This document shows positions 1 to 11,696 of a DNA stretch of 64,000 nt, piece after piece. A program made the position numbers and the translations under genes. Source of the stretch: Onthophagus taurus (Eukaryota; Arthropoda; Insecta; Coleoptera; Scarabaeidae); assembly GCF_036711975.1 (NCBI RefSeq), contig NC_091966.1, positions 25,489,501 through 25,553,500 on the forward strand, written 5' to 3'. The notes beneath the pieces were generated by a model that saw nothing but the letters and a program-made list of their open reading frames with translations, made no database searches and had not been told where the DNA came from. Within the stretch, counting starts at the first letter, position 1. Each line of letters opens with the position of its first letter.

Positions 1-308
1 AAAGGGATATGAACTATTTTTTTATATTCTTAATTTATAGTTGCAAATGTTCGACTACTACTTAATAATTAATTGTATGTGTGTTATGTATGCACAAGAA
101 ACAGCGTTAATCGGGGTTGTTATTGCAGTGATTTATATCATAGAATTGCAAAGAAACCACTAATTGTTATTCTTTTAAAATAAAAGTATGTAATGATTGT
201 AAGGGCATATTGCTTCGCCCCAAAAGCATATGCTTATAACACAACATACCATCTTTAACTCCACATATAGCTTTGTTGTTCCATAATGCCGCAACTTTTC
301 TAAATATT

Positions 309-384
309 CTTTGTCCACGACTACCTTATAAAATTTATTTAAAAAATAAATTTATGAAATCAATTTCAATAGTCGTGGACAAAG
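309..384. repeat. Hairpin, 14-bp perfect stem
   Basis: Arms CTTTGTCCACGACT (309-322) and its exact reverse complement (371-384) enclose a second AT-rich inverted repeat (AAATTTATT / AATAAATTT). No coding potential is seen. It is probably part of a small inverted-repeat element. The rest of 1-2400 holds no recognisable gene. Confidence 0.6.
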
Positions 385-399
385 TATAGTATTCTACTC

Positions 400-496
400 G
401 CATATAATGAGCTATTATTCACTCAGGTTAATTATGCCACTCGCTACGCTCGTGACATAAACTTAACCTTCGTGAATAATAGCCCTTATTATATGC
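400..496. repeat. Imperfect palindrome, MITE-like
   Basis: GCATATAAT, GCTATTATTCAC and AGGTTAA on the left are mirrored by TTAACCTT, GTGAATAATAGC and ATTATATGC on the right. The centre is CACTCGCTACGCTCGTG, itself nearly palindromic. A similar centre occurs in the palindrome near 63.2 kb. This is inferred to be a non-autonomous DNA element. Confidence 0.5.
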
Positions 497-3251
497 TCAT
501 ATAATAATATACTATTAAAAACCTATAGAATTGTATACTATCGCTTACACCTTCAGCTCGATTGTAAATTCTAGTAGATTGGTATTTTTACCAGAATGAG
601 AAAGTACAAAACTTTTAATTTTCCTTTTTTAATCTTCACCATTAATCATAATAATTTAATTGTTTATATGTATAAACGATGTAGATAGTAACGCTTAAAA
701 TTTGTATTCATTTTTTGGTTTATTGGTTCTATTTGGTGATATCAAAGAAAAAGGTTTTGACAGGGTTACGCGAACAAGCTTATTATTGCAAGTTACTTGA
801 TTGCGTTTAAGTTTATAAAGGAGGTTAAGTTTATTAAACATTTCAATACCACAAAATGTTATGTAAAATTTGAAACATTCCTGATAATGACCTCCATTAT
901 CCATTTATTACTTATTAATCACTCACATATATCATTTGAAATCGTCGAAAATTATCTGCAAATCTATAAATACTATCTGCAATCGTATAAAATGGGTTTT
1001 AAAATAATTAAAAATCATTTGAAAATCTAACCAAGATTATAATCCCAGGTCATTTAAAATTACATTATATAACACTACATTTTAGTTTAACTTCCTGTGT
1101 TTTTTTATTAATTGACGAAATTGAAGATTTTATTCGTTTAAATAACAAGCATCCAATTGAACAAATACGTTATCAATAATATTACTACCATCTTTTTTTT
1201 GTTTATCCATTATCATTCGCTGATGAGTGTGCCATCGAAATATGCGATTATTATCGCAAATAGTATCCGGAACTTAAACAACAAAAAAATTGTGTGCTCG
1301 CTAGCGGAAAATTGCACCTACTTTAATAGTTCTACTACTTTATAAACGCGTGTATACAGGAGTAATAGTTTGTATGTAGGCCCCCGGTTTCGGATTGGGA
1401 ATACAGTTGATGCATTGAATGGACAAGGCACAATGGTCTTTTGTTACGATCAGTGATTTAGGAGGAAAATAACTGTATAGGATTTTTTGCTGTTAAATTA
1501 TTGAGGAGAAACGTATGTTGTTATTTTATAACAGTTTATATATTTTTTTATACATTTCTTTTTTTCGCTCCCATATGTATTTCTGATAATGTACTTTTTT
1601 TTGTGATTTATTTTTAAAACGGAAAACGTTATCTTTTTATTTTCGATTGATTACGCAGGAAACGCTATTGACAAATTATCAAAAAGCTGTTGCGATAAAT
1701 GGAGATGTTTTTGCATGGAATGAATTAGAAATGAGAATTGTACAATAAAACACTAACAAAAAATAGAAGTTCAGCACGATTTCCTTATCAAATATTGGTT
1801 TACATTTCGTGGTTTTATAATCAATTTTATACATAAAATTTTATGTATTCCCATAATTTTTTATAGCGTCTAAATTTAAATATTGTGTTAGTAATGTTTC
1901 TTTTTCTTACTTTTTTTCGTGTTTGTACTCAATTCATTTATTGTAATTTCCTTGAACTATTATATTTATTAACTACTATATTTCCCCGAATATTTTTAAA
2001 AATAGTTTTTTGTGGGTATTATTATTAATCAATACTAAGAATTTTTTCTTTTATTATTGAGAATAGTTTCTACGACTTTTATTTTTGTTTTTGGTAATCA
2101 TTTGGACAATAACGAAAATGGAGATAAATCATCAGAATCAAACATTGATGAACCACTTGGAACTATCTAATACTTTTATCGGGTTATTTGTTTTATTAAA
2201 CAGTTATATGTTTCGATTTTTTTCTGCCACAGCCAGACAGCACTACACTCAGACATAACTTTGAAACACTGATAACGGTATCGGATAAACGCAATTATTT
2301 GACATATTTTGGTCAAATCCGCGATGAAATCCACCCAGCCGGTTTCTAAACTATATGAAATATCGAAAAAATAAAATATGCTCCTCATTAAGAACAATTC
2401 CTCATTCAAAATTGAAATTTGTTCCGATAGTTTTTGAGAAAAAAAATCTAATACTTTTGTTATTTAACTAGGGATAAAAAGAAAACCGCGAATCCAAAAA
2501 TGTTTAAATTAACATATGTTACGTAGAAATGTTCAGTAATTACAACAAACTTTACTGCATTTTTTTTATCGAGCGGTAGATCGATCTTTAAAATGAAGGA
2601 TCTTGACTTTTGGCAAGGATAGTCGACAAAATGTAATAAATGCGAAGCATCTCCAAGTTGGTGTGGAAGATTGATGAATCATAATAATTTAGAGCTTCGA
2701 GAAAAACTCAAAATTTCACAAAAGCAACCATAGAATTTGCACGAAAAGATAAGAAAATTAAAAAAGTGTGTGATCCAGAAAAGATAAAAAGAAAATTATT
2801 GTTTTGTCCAAAATTAGCAACATGTATGAAACATGAAAGGAACTAAAAGAGTAAATGTTACAACTACAAGCAATGAAAAAATGAGTTTACTGTTATATTT
2901 TCTTGTCTAGCAGATGATACAAAATTGGATCCAATGGTAATTCTCGAGAAAAAAAAAAGGAGAATATTCTCGATTTTGAGGATTTTCTGAGAACAAGCTT
3001 TTAAATACAAATGCAGCTTCGCAAAGTCAACCTGACGGCTGTAACGTAGCATACTTCATATTTATGAGATTAATTACTATGGAGGACTTATTTCTGATGT
3101 TTAGAATATATTTGGCGTAAAAAAATAAATAATTCTTTAAAATAAATAACAAAAAAAAAAACAATAAAAACGAGTATTATTCTAAGAAAAATTAAACAAG
3201 GAGTAGTTCGAATCTAATGAATTATCAGACAGCTGTGGCATAGTTTCCAAA

Positions 3252-4285
3252 TCACTTCAAAATCAGAAAGGGTTCATTTCCATCATTAACCTCCACATTG
3301 GTAGCAAAATCTAATAATTTCAAATTAATAGCGGTGAAAGTTATTTTACCAGCTCGTTCAGGCGAAAGCCGAATTCTTTTCGCAGTATGAATAAAGCTGT
3401 AGGTGCTGCAGTTTCTTTCTGTTGATGCACTCGACGCAGGCATACTTAGTATCTTGACCGCTACTTTACTTAATGTCAACCCAAAACAAGTCCCCTTCCA
3501 CCATACAACGGAACATTAGTTTTCCAAATACCTTTCTTTTGTTCAATGAAGGGCCAATTCTGCCATTACCACCTCTGCAGACTCATCTGGGCTTGTTACA
3601 GAGCCATATTGTCTATAAACTCTGTTCCTTGCATTTGTTCTTTTCTATTAAGATGAATTCCATTAAAATTTGGATCTAGAAATATTTGCAGCAAGGCGAA
3701 TTGGATTTATTGCCATTTGCTTTCTCCTACCTAAAAAGTTTTTTACTTCCCTTTCCTCTTGATTAAGCAAAGGGCTGTTTCAAAATTACTTTCCAACTCA
3801 TAAAAGCATTCAGCTACTTGGCTTAACCTTGGTTTATCTCCTTCCAGTTGCGTTATGTATTTAACAATAGGGTTTGTACTTTTCATGAAGTATCTTTCAC
3901 TGGCATTGTCGGTTACTATAGCAAAAAAATTTTGAGTACCAACTTCTCTCAAAATTTCATCGATTTTTTCACCAATCTATTCTGTGGTATGTCGACAAAT
4001 ATTTGTTGGCAATGTTTTATAAAACACAAGGTTTGGTGTAGTAATAATGAAGTTAAGTATGGATTTGTTCCTTTGGTTGCTCCAACCATAACACTGTAAG
4101 CTAAGAGCATTCGCTTCTCCAAGTTTCATTTTAATGTCTGCATCAACTTTTTCATACTCGGAGTCCAGTTTTTTCTCTTTTGGTTTCGGACATGTTCTGA
4201 TCATCCCATTTAACGAAAAAAATAAAATAAAATTAAGGCAGTATAACATTGATATAGTGATTATTTCTGATGAATTAACTACCAT
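3252..4285 (-). pseudogene. hAT transposase remnant (DUF659 / hAT dimerisation type)
   Basis: Translated pieces on the minus strand line up in order as a hAT transposase. Around 4200-3980 there is a DUF659-like stretch (KLGEANALSLQC.GWSNQRN). Around 3950-3750 comes FAIVTDNAS, the usual catalytic-region motif. At 3479-3252 is the C-terminal dimerisation motif (KILSMPASSASTERNCS, then RLSPERAGKI). Stops and frame changes separate the pieces, so it is dead. Terminal inverted repeats and target duplications were not identified. The family assignment rests on these motifs alone. Confidence 0.7.
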
Positions 4286-5445
4286 GCTACAACTTTATGA
4301 TCTACATAAGATAATTTCGAATAAATTTAACGGAACAAAAGATGACTGCTTGTGGTTAGATGAAGAAATATTCAATGATAGTGGCGTTAGATCCTCTTTG
4401 GCAGCGGCATAGATGAACAATGTTCATGTTCGCTTGACATAATATATTTATAATTAGGAGAAATAATAAATAAAGCTTTTTTGTACTTTCAAAGCTAATC
4501 TTTAATTAAATAATAAACATGAGTCTTATTTGTTTCGGCTAATAGACATCTTTAGAGAGACTCTACAATTAATTAACAATCATAATAATATTGTAAATTA
4601 AAAATAATTATTAGAATTTTAAATTTATCAAAATAGAAAATGAAGTTACAGTTTTTAGGACGCAATAATAGATTAAAATATCAAATATCAAGTTTACATT
4701 ATTAAAATTCTTTAAAGTTTTAAGATAAAATGTACATGATTAAAGTATAATTTACGACCACGTTAACATTTTAAAAACGTTCTAAGTTTTGACTCAAAGA
4801 TTGAAATACACGTTGTATTATAAAACAAGTTTTTATATTAATATGACGTTTTGGTGCGCATTTCGAGAACGATGAAAAATAAGTAAAAGAAAATGGGTTT
4901 ATAAATTTGAAATTAAATGACATTAATAAATTAATTACGTTGAAATTGTTGTAATTATTAACAAATGGATAAAATGGACTGGTAAAATGGATTTCGATTA
5001 TAATTCTCTATAATATATTTAGTCGAATCATCATTATCACCGTTCATAATTTTATCAGCCTGTTGTTACAATTCTTGCCATGATAATTTTTGTGAACATA
5101 TGTTTAGAAAACTTGGAACTGCCGCATGCCGTAGTAAATAAACACCGTACTACACGTGCGCAATAATAGTAAGAAATTACACGATGGCATTGGTCATCAG
5201 CACCGTTCCACTGCCATCCCGAAGGGGTTAAGTCTACCCTCTTAAAAAATAGCTTCATAGACTATAGTCCTTCAAGTGGTCAACTAAAAATTTCAGTTGC
5301 CCTCTAAAATAAAAAATTCCTTCTACAGTTAGATCTCCACATTTAGGCAATGCGTTCAAAGTTAGACTCCAGTGTGGGGGTGTTCTTTATGCAGAAATGG
5401 AGCTCGGGGAACTTACGATCAATAATTTTCAAAAACTTAACGGTA

Positions 5446-6041
5446 TTAAGTATTGACAGACATATATAATGTTAAAGTATTTTCCAGATTCATCGTTTGA
5501 ATGCAATATGAAAGTGAAATTTTTAGATTTCTTCCCGTTTGACCCACGTATCTACACTCGCCATCCCCACATTGTATGAGATAAACACCACTTTTTTCCA
5601 AGTCATTAAATCTGTGTTTATTATTGGAAATGATTTTACCTATGCTAGTATTTGACAAAAACGCTGGAACGACGTTGAATTTGCTTAAATTTTTATTAAG
5701 TATGTGTAGGTTATGATTATATGTTAAAGTAATGTATTGTTTGTGAGATTGGTAGTTAGGGTAAATCAATTTTTTAATATTGTTGTTGTGAATGTTGTTT
5801 ATGATATTTTGTAAGTAAGTTATTTTATATCCATTTTTTACACCTATTTTAACAATATTGTTAAGTTCTTTATTAAAATTAATTTGATCCAGTGGACTGT
5901 TGTATAGTCTATTAAAAAGAAAATTGCAAGCAGCTTTTTTGTGTGATTCGCAATTGTATGAGTTATATGGAATAATGCAATCTGTAGCTGTGGGTTAACC
6001 ATGAAATTGGTTACTTTTATTGAGGATATCTTCTGTCCCAT
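5446..6041 (-). pseudogene. Penelope-like retroelement fragment with GIY-YIG domain
   Basis: The minus-strand reading near 5530-5620 contains GVYLIQC followed by CRYVGQTGRNLKI, the two halves of a GIY-YIG endonuclease core as found at the C-terminus of Penelope-like elements. The preceding segment (VPAFLSNTSIGKIISNNKHRFND and upstream) matches the usual RT-to-endonuclease linker. The reading frame shifts around 5770-5850 and no RT catalytic block is present. It is a 5'-truncated, inactive copy. Confidence 0.75.
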
Positions 6042-6462
6042 GACATAAAAAACTACAAGTTGAGGTCTGGATTACCTAGAAAGATTTAGAAGAATTTGTT
6101 TATACATATATCTATTTCTTGGGAATTAAAAGCATATTCCCCACTTTTTCGATATTCATCCGATTTGTCTCCAGGATTAGGAATGTTATAAGTGGCGCTT
6201 TTTGGATTACTAGAAGATAAATCGAATTTGGTTTGAAAAGTATGCCTATAAAAGGAAACTTTGACCTTGTATTCATCTTCCAAATTTCTCTTTCTGCAAT
6301 ATTGATATTTCCAGTGCACTGGGTGAATTTCGGCATATAAAACTGTTTGTCTACCTGCATCGTTAAACTTATCTTATTCCGTTATTGTCTTCTTTTCCAC
6401 AACCTTTCCAAGTTATATTACAACATTATTTCTGAAACATTATATCACATTATTATGTTATA

Positions 6463-7512
6463 CAGGGTGATTCACATAAGAACCGACACAGAACAGGGAC
6501 ATGTAGAGGACAATAAATTAAGATGATTTAACGTAACTTACCTCTATACTAAGTTGTACACTTGAGGAGTTATAGGCCTTTAAAGTTGGCTCTTAAATTT
6601 TTAAAAAGTTCAATATCTTCGTAATACATTAAGCTAGAAAAACCAAATTTGGTATACGTTATGAGTGTACCAAGGGTATAAATTGGTAGCAAATTGAACT
6701 CAATTGAAGCATTTCAAAGGGTTGATTAAAGGTGATGGTACCCTTTAATAAGACAGATTTTTTTAATCTTTTGGCGGATTTAATACATTACTACTTCATT
6801 TCATGTGGAATTTAATTCTAAAACTTTTCTTACTCTTATTATTTTTTAAAAAACTTTGTCGTTTTCATAGAAAACTTAAATAACTGAACCCACGTATTTC
6901 GTAATGTTGCTTAAAATAAGCGAAAATTCAGTAGTCGGCTATGAAATTGTACGTCAAACTTGGCAAATAGGTTATAAAGTTATTTGATGATAAGATTTTA
7001 TAACCTATTTGTCAAGTTTGACGTACAATTTCACAGCCAACTACTGAATTTTCGATGATTTTAAGTAGCATTAACGAAATTCGTGTCTTTAGTTATTTGA
7101 GTTTTTATGAAAACGACAATGTTTTTAAAAAAATAATAAGAGTAGAAAAAGTTTTAGAACTAAATTCCACATGAAATCAGGTAATAATGTGTTAAATCCA
7201 CCAAAAGGTTAAAAAAGTCTGTCAAAATTTAGGGGACTATCACCCGTAATCAACCCTTTCAAATGCCTCAATTGGTCTCAACTTGCTACCAATTAATACC
7301 CTCGGTACACTCATAACGTATACCATATTTGGTTTTTCTAACTTAATGTATTACGAAGATATTCAATGTTTTAAAAATTTAAGACCCAACTTTAAAGGCC
7401 TATAACTCCTCAGGAGTACAACTTAGTATAGAGATAAGTTGTGTTAAATCGTCTTAATTTATCGTTCTCTACATGTCCCTGTTCTGTGTCGGTTCTTATG
7501 TGAATCACACTG
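6463..7512. mobile_element. Palindromic TA-flanked element, 1.05 kb
   Basis: Two arms of about 500 bp are near-perfect reverse complements around a short centre at about 6975-7000. The ends read CAGGGTGATTCACATAAGAA at 6463 and its near complement ending CACACTG at 7512. A TA dinucleotide flanks each side (6461-6462, 7513-7514), as expected for Tc1/mariner-type insertion. No transposase is encoded. It behaves as a large foldback MITE. Arms differ by scattered substitutions only. Confidence 0.85.
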
Positions 7513-7744
7513 TATAATATTATGTTAAAAAAAAACAAATATTTCAACTGCAGTTTAGAATTTCTATGAAAAGAAACGGAAGAATAGAGAAACAACATCA
7601 ATACTTACCTTGTTGCTGCTAATAGATGAGACCGACAGAGAATATATTCACTTCCTGATTTAATCTCTTCTTTGCCAATATTTTTTCCAAAACATTTACT
7701 TTCATTATTATGAATTGTGATTTTCGAAACATTACTAGTAATAG

Positions 7745-8150
7745 AACACGATATTTAAACTAGAACTAGAAACTTTCGGGTTAAGCAGTGCGTTTTTTGA
7801 AAAAATGTTTGACATTTCGGATGCCATGTTGCAACCTTCTTCAGAAACGAATTTGGTTAAAATTTGACAATAAATACATGAAAAGGTAATTAATAACTAA
7901 TTTAGTGTCTAATTGTCAACTAAGTTGTTTTTGTCAAATACGGGAGGAGAAGGCTTCGTTGAGTTCACTAGTATCTTCCATGTGCGGCTGAGTTCCCAAC
8001 CATCTTCTCTATTCATGTTTTTCCCATGTCGATAAATCTCCATTGCCTCTCTCGTCAATCTTTGGAAGTAATGTTCGTTTCTTGCTAGCACTTTGGTTTT
8101 GGCGAACTCTATGCTGTGTTCTCCTTTGTGGCAATGCTCTAGAACACGAT
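7745..8150 (-). pseudogene. Penelope-like element 3' remnant
   Basis: Minus-strand translation of 8150-7910 gives EFAKTKVLARNEHYFQRL, then EIYRHGKNMNREDGWELS, the conserved tail after the GIY-YIG domain of Penelope-like elements. It is followed by a noncoding tail containing CTGAAGA (7844-7838), a potential stem and GAAA (7818-7815), and an AACTAGAACTAGAAAC tract. The segment lies on the wrong side of 5446-6041 to be its continuation, so it is a second, separate insertion. Confidence 0.7.
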
Positions 8151-8159
8151 ATATTTGTG

Positions 8160-10480
8160 AAATGTGAAATCACCATTATCAACTTTAATTACATGTAATA
8201 ATTATAATTTTGTAAGCATGATTTTTTGTACAACTCTTATTTGATGGCAGACGAAATATTTTAATGACAATAATAAAATCAGTAAAAGTGTTGAGTAATT
8301 TTCTATTTTATATTAATTTTGGTGAAACATGGATCAAAACTTATTCTTCTATTAAATATAATAATTAGCAACATTACAAATAATAGAAATATTGTTTTGC
8401 TAATGAAATATTACGACTGCTAACAGCTGTAGATTAATTTCATGATACAAGGTGTTTATCTTTGGGGAAAAGTTCAGGGGTTGATTTATGTGTCATTTTA
8501 ACATTTGCATTGGTACAAAAATACTAAGCAATTACAGTGTGAATATATTGTAAAAATGCGAATGTAGGTTATGTAAAGTTTTCAGGTACTGTAATGGGCC
8601 TGTTAAATACAAAGATATCTTAGACATGAATATGTTTGAAATATGTTGTTATCTTGTTGATCCTCTAAAAAGTGTTAAAGTTCATTGCGTTACGTAGTTT
8701 CGTTTGATGATTCAAATTTCGTTAATATATTCATAAAATAAATGTAAATATACATATGATTATGTATATGCATTTTATATTTGGATTTCGTCAGTTTTAG
8801 GTTTATTATATCGATCTATTTCCCAACATTCTTGTTTCCGAGGAACTTTTGATATTTACATATTTTTTTAAATACAATACAACGCCAATCAATATTTTTT
8901 TAACAATAAAATCAAAAACGTACGTTATTGAAAGGGGCAACGTAATAATCCAAAATCGCAATAAACACTAAGCCTGCTATATTGATTTTAAGGATATTGC
9001 AGAGTTTATGCAAATTAAAAAATATTGATATCGTTAGTGGTCGTGATTTCTTTATTGCATATCCGAATGCGTATTGTATCGTGAGCCATTGAGGGACAAC
9101 GAAAACTTATCTGATTGAAATACCGTTTAGATAAGATAAATATGTTGTTTTTTCCGCTCGTTATGACGTGAGAGTGCGAGACAATTTTACAACATGTTAT
9201 TGAACCTATAGGTATAGAGTGATAATCAAGATCTTTGATTATCTGGAAATAATAGTTGTGCTATACAATTAAAAGTGTTTAATCTATTGGGCAACTCAAT
9301 ACTAGTAGCCCAAAGTGGTTTATGTTCTACATGATAATTCAAAGATAATTCAAGATAACCCAATTTTATTTATAAGAGTATTTTTAAAATATCGTTCGTT
9401 ATTTAATTTACCATCGATAAACAGTTTGCATTCTTATTAAGAAGTAAATGATAGTCATGTTAAGCAAAGGAGTTTTTGCTTGTATTTTCCTTCAATAAGC
9501 GCCTCTTATGGTTGTAGTATTCATATTATTCATAGTATTCATTATTAAACAAAGTGAGAGTTCGTCTTTTACCCGAATTAACCAGATTTGCTGGTGAAAC
9601 GTCGTTTATTGGTGTACAAACTTTATGGTGATTAAAATGATGTTCCGATAAAATAACGTTTGCCTCCACCAATATAAAAACAAATTACAGAATATAGAAT
9701 ACCCTTTCTTCATACATCATACGCAGCGATCGTCAAATTATATGAATTGATGAACTCCACCAGCTCCACTATACCACTAAGGTTCTAATAACCCTGTTGA
9801 TATCAGTTCCCATCGCTGATATCCATTACTGAAGAAATAAACTCACGAAAAGATAACGTAATATCTAAAAACGTGGATTATATTGTTTTTGTTCATTGTG
9901 AAGTTGATGTTAAGAGGGAATGTGATTAGAAATCAGTGTAAATTGGCAATTGTGTTATTTTTGATATATTAAAAGAGAAGTTCGCACAAGTGATTCATTG
10001 GAACAGTTATTATTACATGTTAATGTTTTGAAAGTTTTGCATAATTACAAAGGTTCATACATTACTCGTTTATATCTATTTAAAGTACGGATATTAAGAA
10101 GATTAGATATGGGAGACCAATCTGGTTCAGTTCATCCTAATTTTCCGGTTTAGTTTAATAGCGCCATATACTAAATTTTATCAGTTTTAAAAAGTTTTAA
10201 AATTAGTACTAAATAATTGTCTTGTCGATTAAAGCACGTAATGTGGTTTCAAATCGTTGCTATTTGACTAAATTCGACTTATGGTTAACACTCGCCACTT
10301 AAAATTATGATATATCTATAAGGTAAGGTTTTTTAGTTTTTGAATATCTATCTCCGTCTTACGCATGTACATGTATAATATGATTGTTCTTCGTCACTAA
10401 CTTCTTTAATGTCGTGCCATGATACGTTTTATAATGGTCTGGCATGGCACGAATCGTATGAGTTTATATAGCAACCCTTC
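8160..10480. other. AT-rich sequence with no recognisable gene
   Basis: No reading frame in this stretch gives a recognisable protein and no tandem array or clear inverted repeat was found. It may contain upstream noncoding exons or enhancers of Src64B, but nothing in the sequence shows this. Confidence 0.4.
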
Positions 10481-10499
10481 TTTCCACAGTGTAGGTATC

Positions 10500-11100
10500 A
10501 TACGCAGCTGTCAGGTCCACAAAGGCCACGGATGATTTGAGGCATCTTTAAAAGCCTGCTTCGTTGTTTGTGGTAAGGCTAAGCATCTAGTCTGTGCAGC
10601 TTCGTTGTTTTTATTAATTGCAAATTCTTTTGAAAACTGGGAGCTGGTAAATGAATTTTGCCGCGAGGAACTCTGGATAATATTCTTCTATTTGCGATTT
10701 GGTTTGGATTTGGTTGGGCTTTACGTGTAACAAGGTTACTCTCCCCCAGCATCCTCAAAAGACCCCAAGCTTCTCAGCTTGAATTAATAAAATACAGTGG
10801 TTGGGTGGGTTCCATCCATTTTTAAGACTTTCTCAATATTTTGAAGTAACTCATGGGATATTGTTGAGTCTCCAGAGTCCATGTAGGTTTGATATAGCTG
10901 TACACATTCATTATTCCATCCGGAAATGTCTTCTTTCCGGTATCCTCTAGGAATTTTCTTCTTGGCTGTTATCATAACTGCTTTCACGGACCTATTGTAC
11001 TCTTCGCTTATAGACGGTATCTATCTTATTATCTTGTGAAACTCCTCAGAAAAATCCTGTCAATTCACTTTCCTGACATTCGATCTAGGTTGTGGGATGG
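10500..11100 (-). pseudogene. Non-LTR retrotransposon remnant (jockey-like)
   Basis: Minus-strand translation near 10980-10790 gives AKKKIPRGYRKEDISGW.NEC, the typical segment between endonuclease and reverse transcriptase in jockey-group elements. Further downstream on that strand (about 10545-10503) SSVAFVDLTAAYD is the RT motif with the first catalytic Asp. The frame is broken between them. This is a short dead fragment. Confidence 0.65.
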
Positions 11101-11696
11101 ACAGTATTATTGATATAGACACATATGCACCAGTGTAGTAGCTTTGGATAAACCAATTAATTATTGTGGTTTTCATTTCATTTAGCTATTCACTATTATT
11201 GTAAAAAAAACAATTATAAAATTAGTACAAAATGGGTTAAGCGTTTAAATTATCCACATATTTTTCTTGTTCATTAAGGCCGCGTATCATATTAAGAATG
11301 GGGCTAAACATTATCCTTCATTTACAAATATTTATGAATTAATAAGGATTTGCATCACATTCATCATTCCACTTCATTTTATTTCCATCTTAATTTCCAG
11401 CAACATCGATTATTTTGCGTCTGTTTATCGAAATGTTTTAAAGTAATTTTAAAATACCTTGTTGTGTACCATGTACTGATGTCATTTATTTTTATAAGTT
11501 CTACTTTATATACACTTAAGATAAGATACACTATTACAAATCAGTGACTAACATATACTACTATTTTCTTGTTGAACAGTAGCATTAACCTAAGAAACAT
11601 CACCAAAATCGTATTTCTAGAACTTAAACTACTCGTTTTTTATAGATGTTACCATATTTAAAACATCACAAATAATTCGAAAGCCAAACGATCACA

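Noticed and set aside
2116-2169. Short acidic open stretch (NGDKSSESNIDEPLGTI) as a possible last exon
   Set aside because: No good splice acceptor, no homologue recognised, and only about 20 codons.
6086-6360. Overlapping minus-strand frames (FYRHTFQTKFDLS) resembling a DDE transposase linker
   Set aside because: Too short and frame-shifted to assign to a family.
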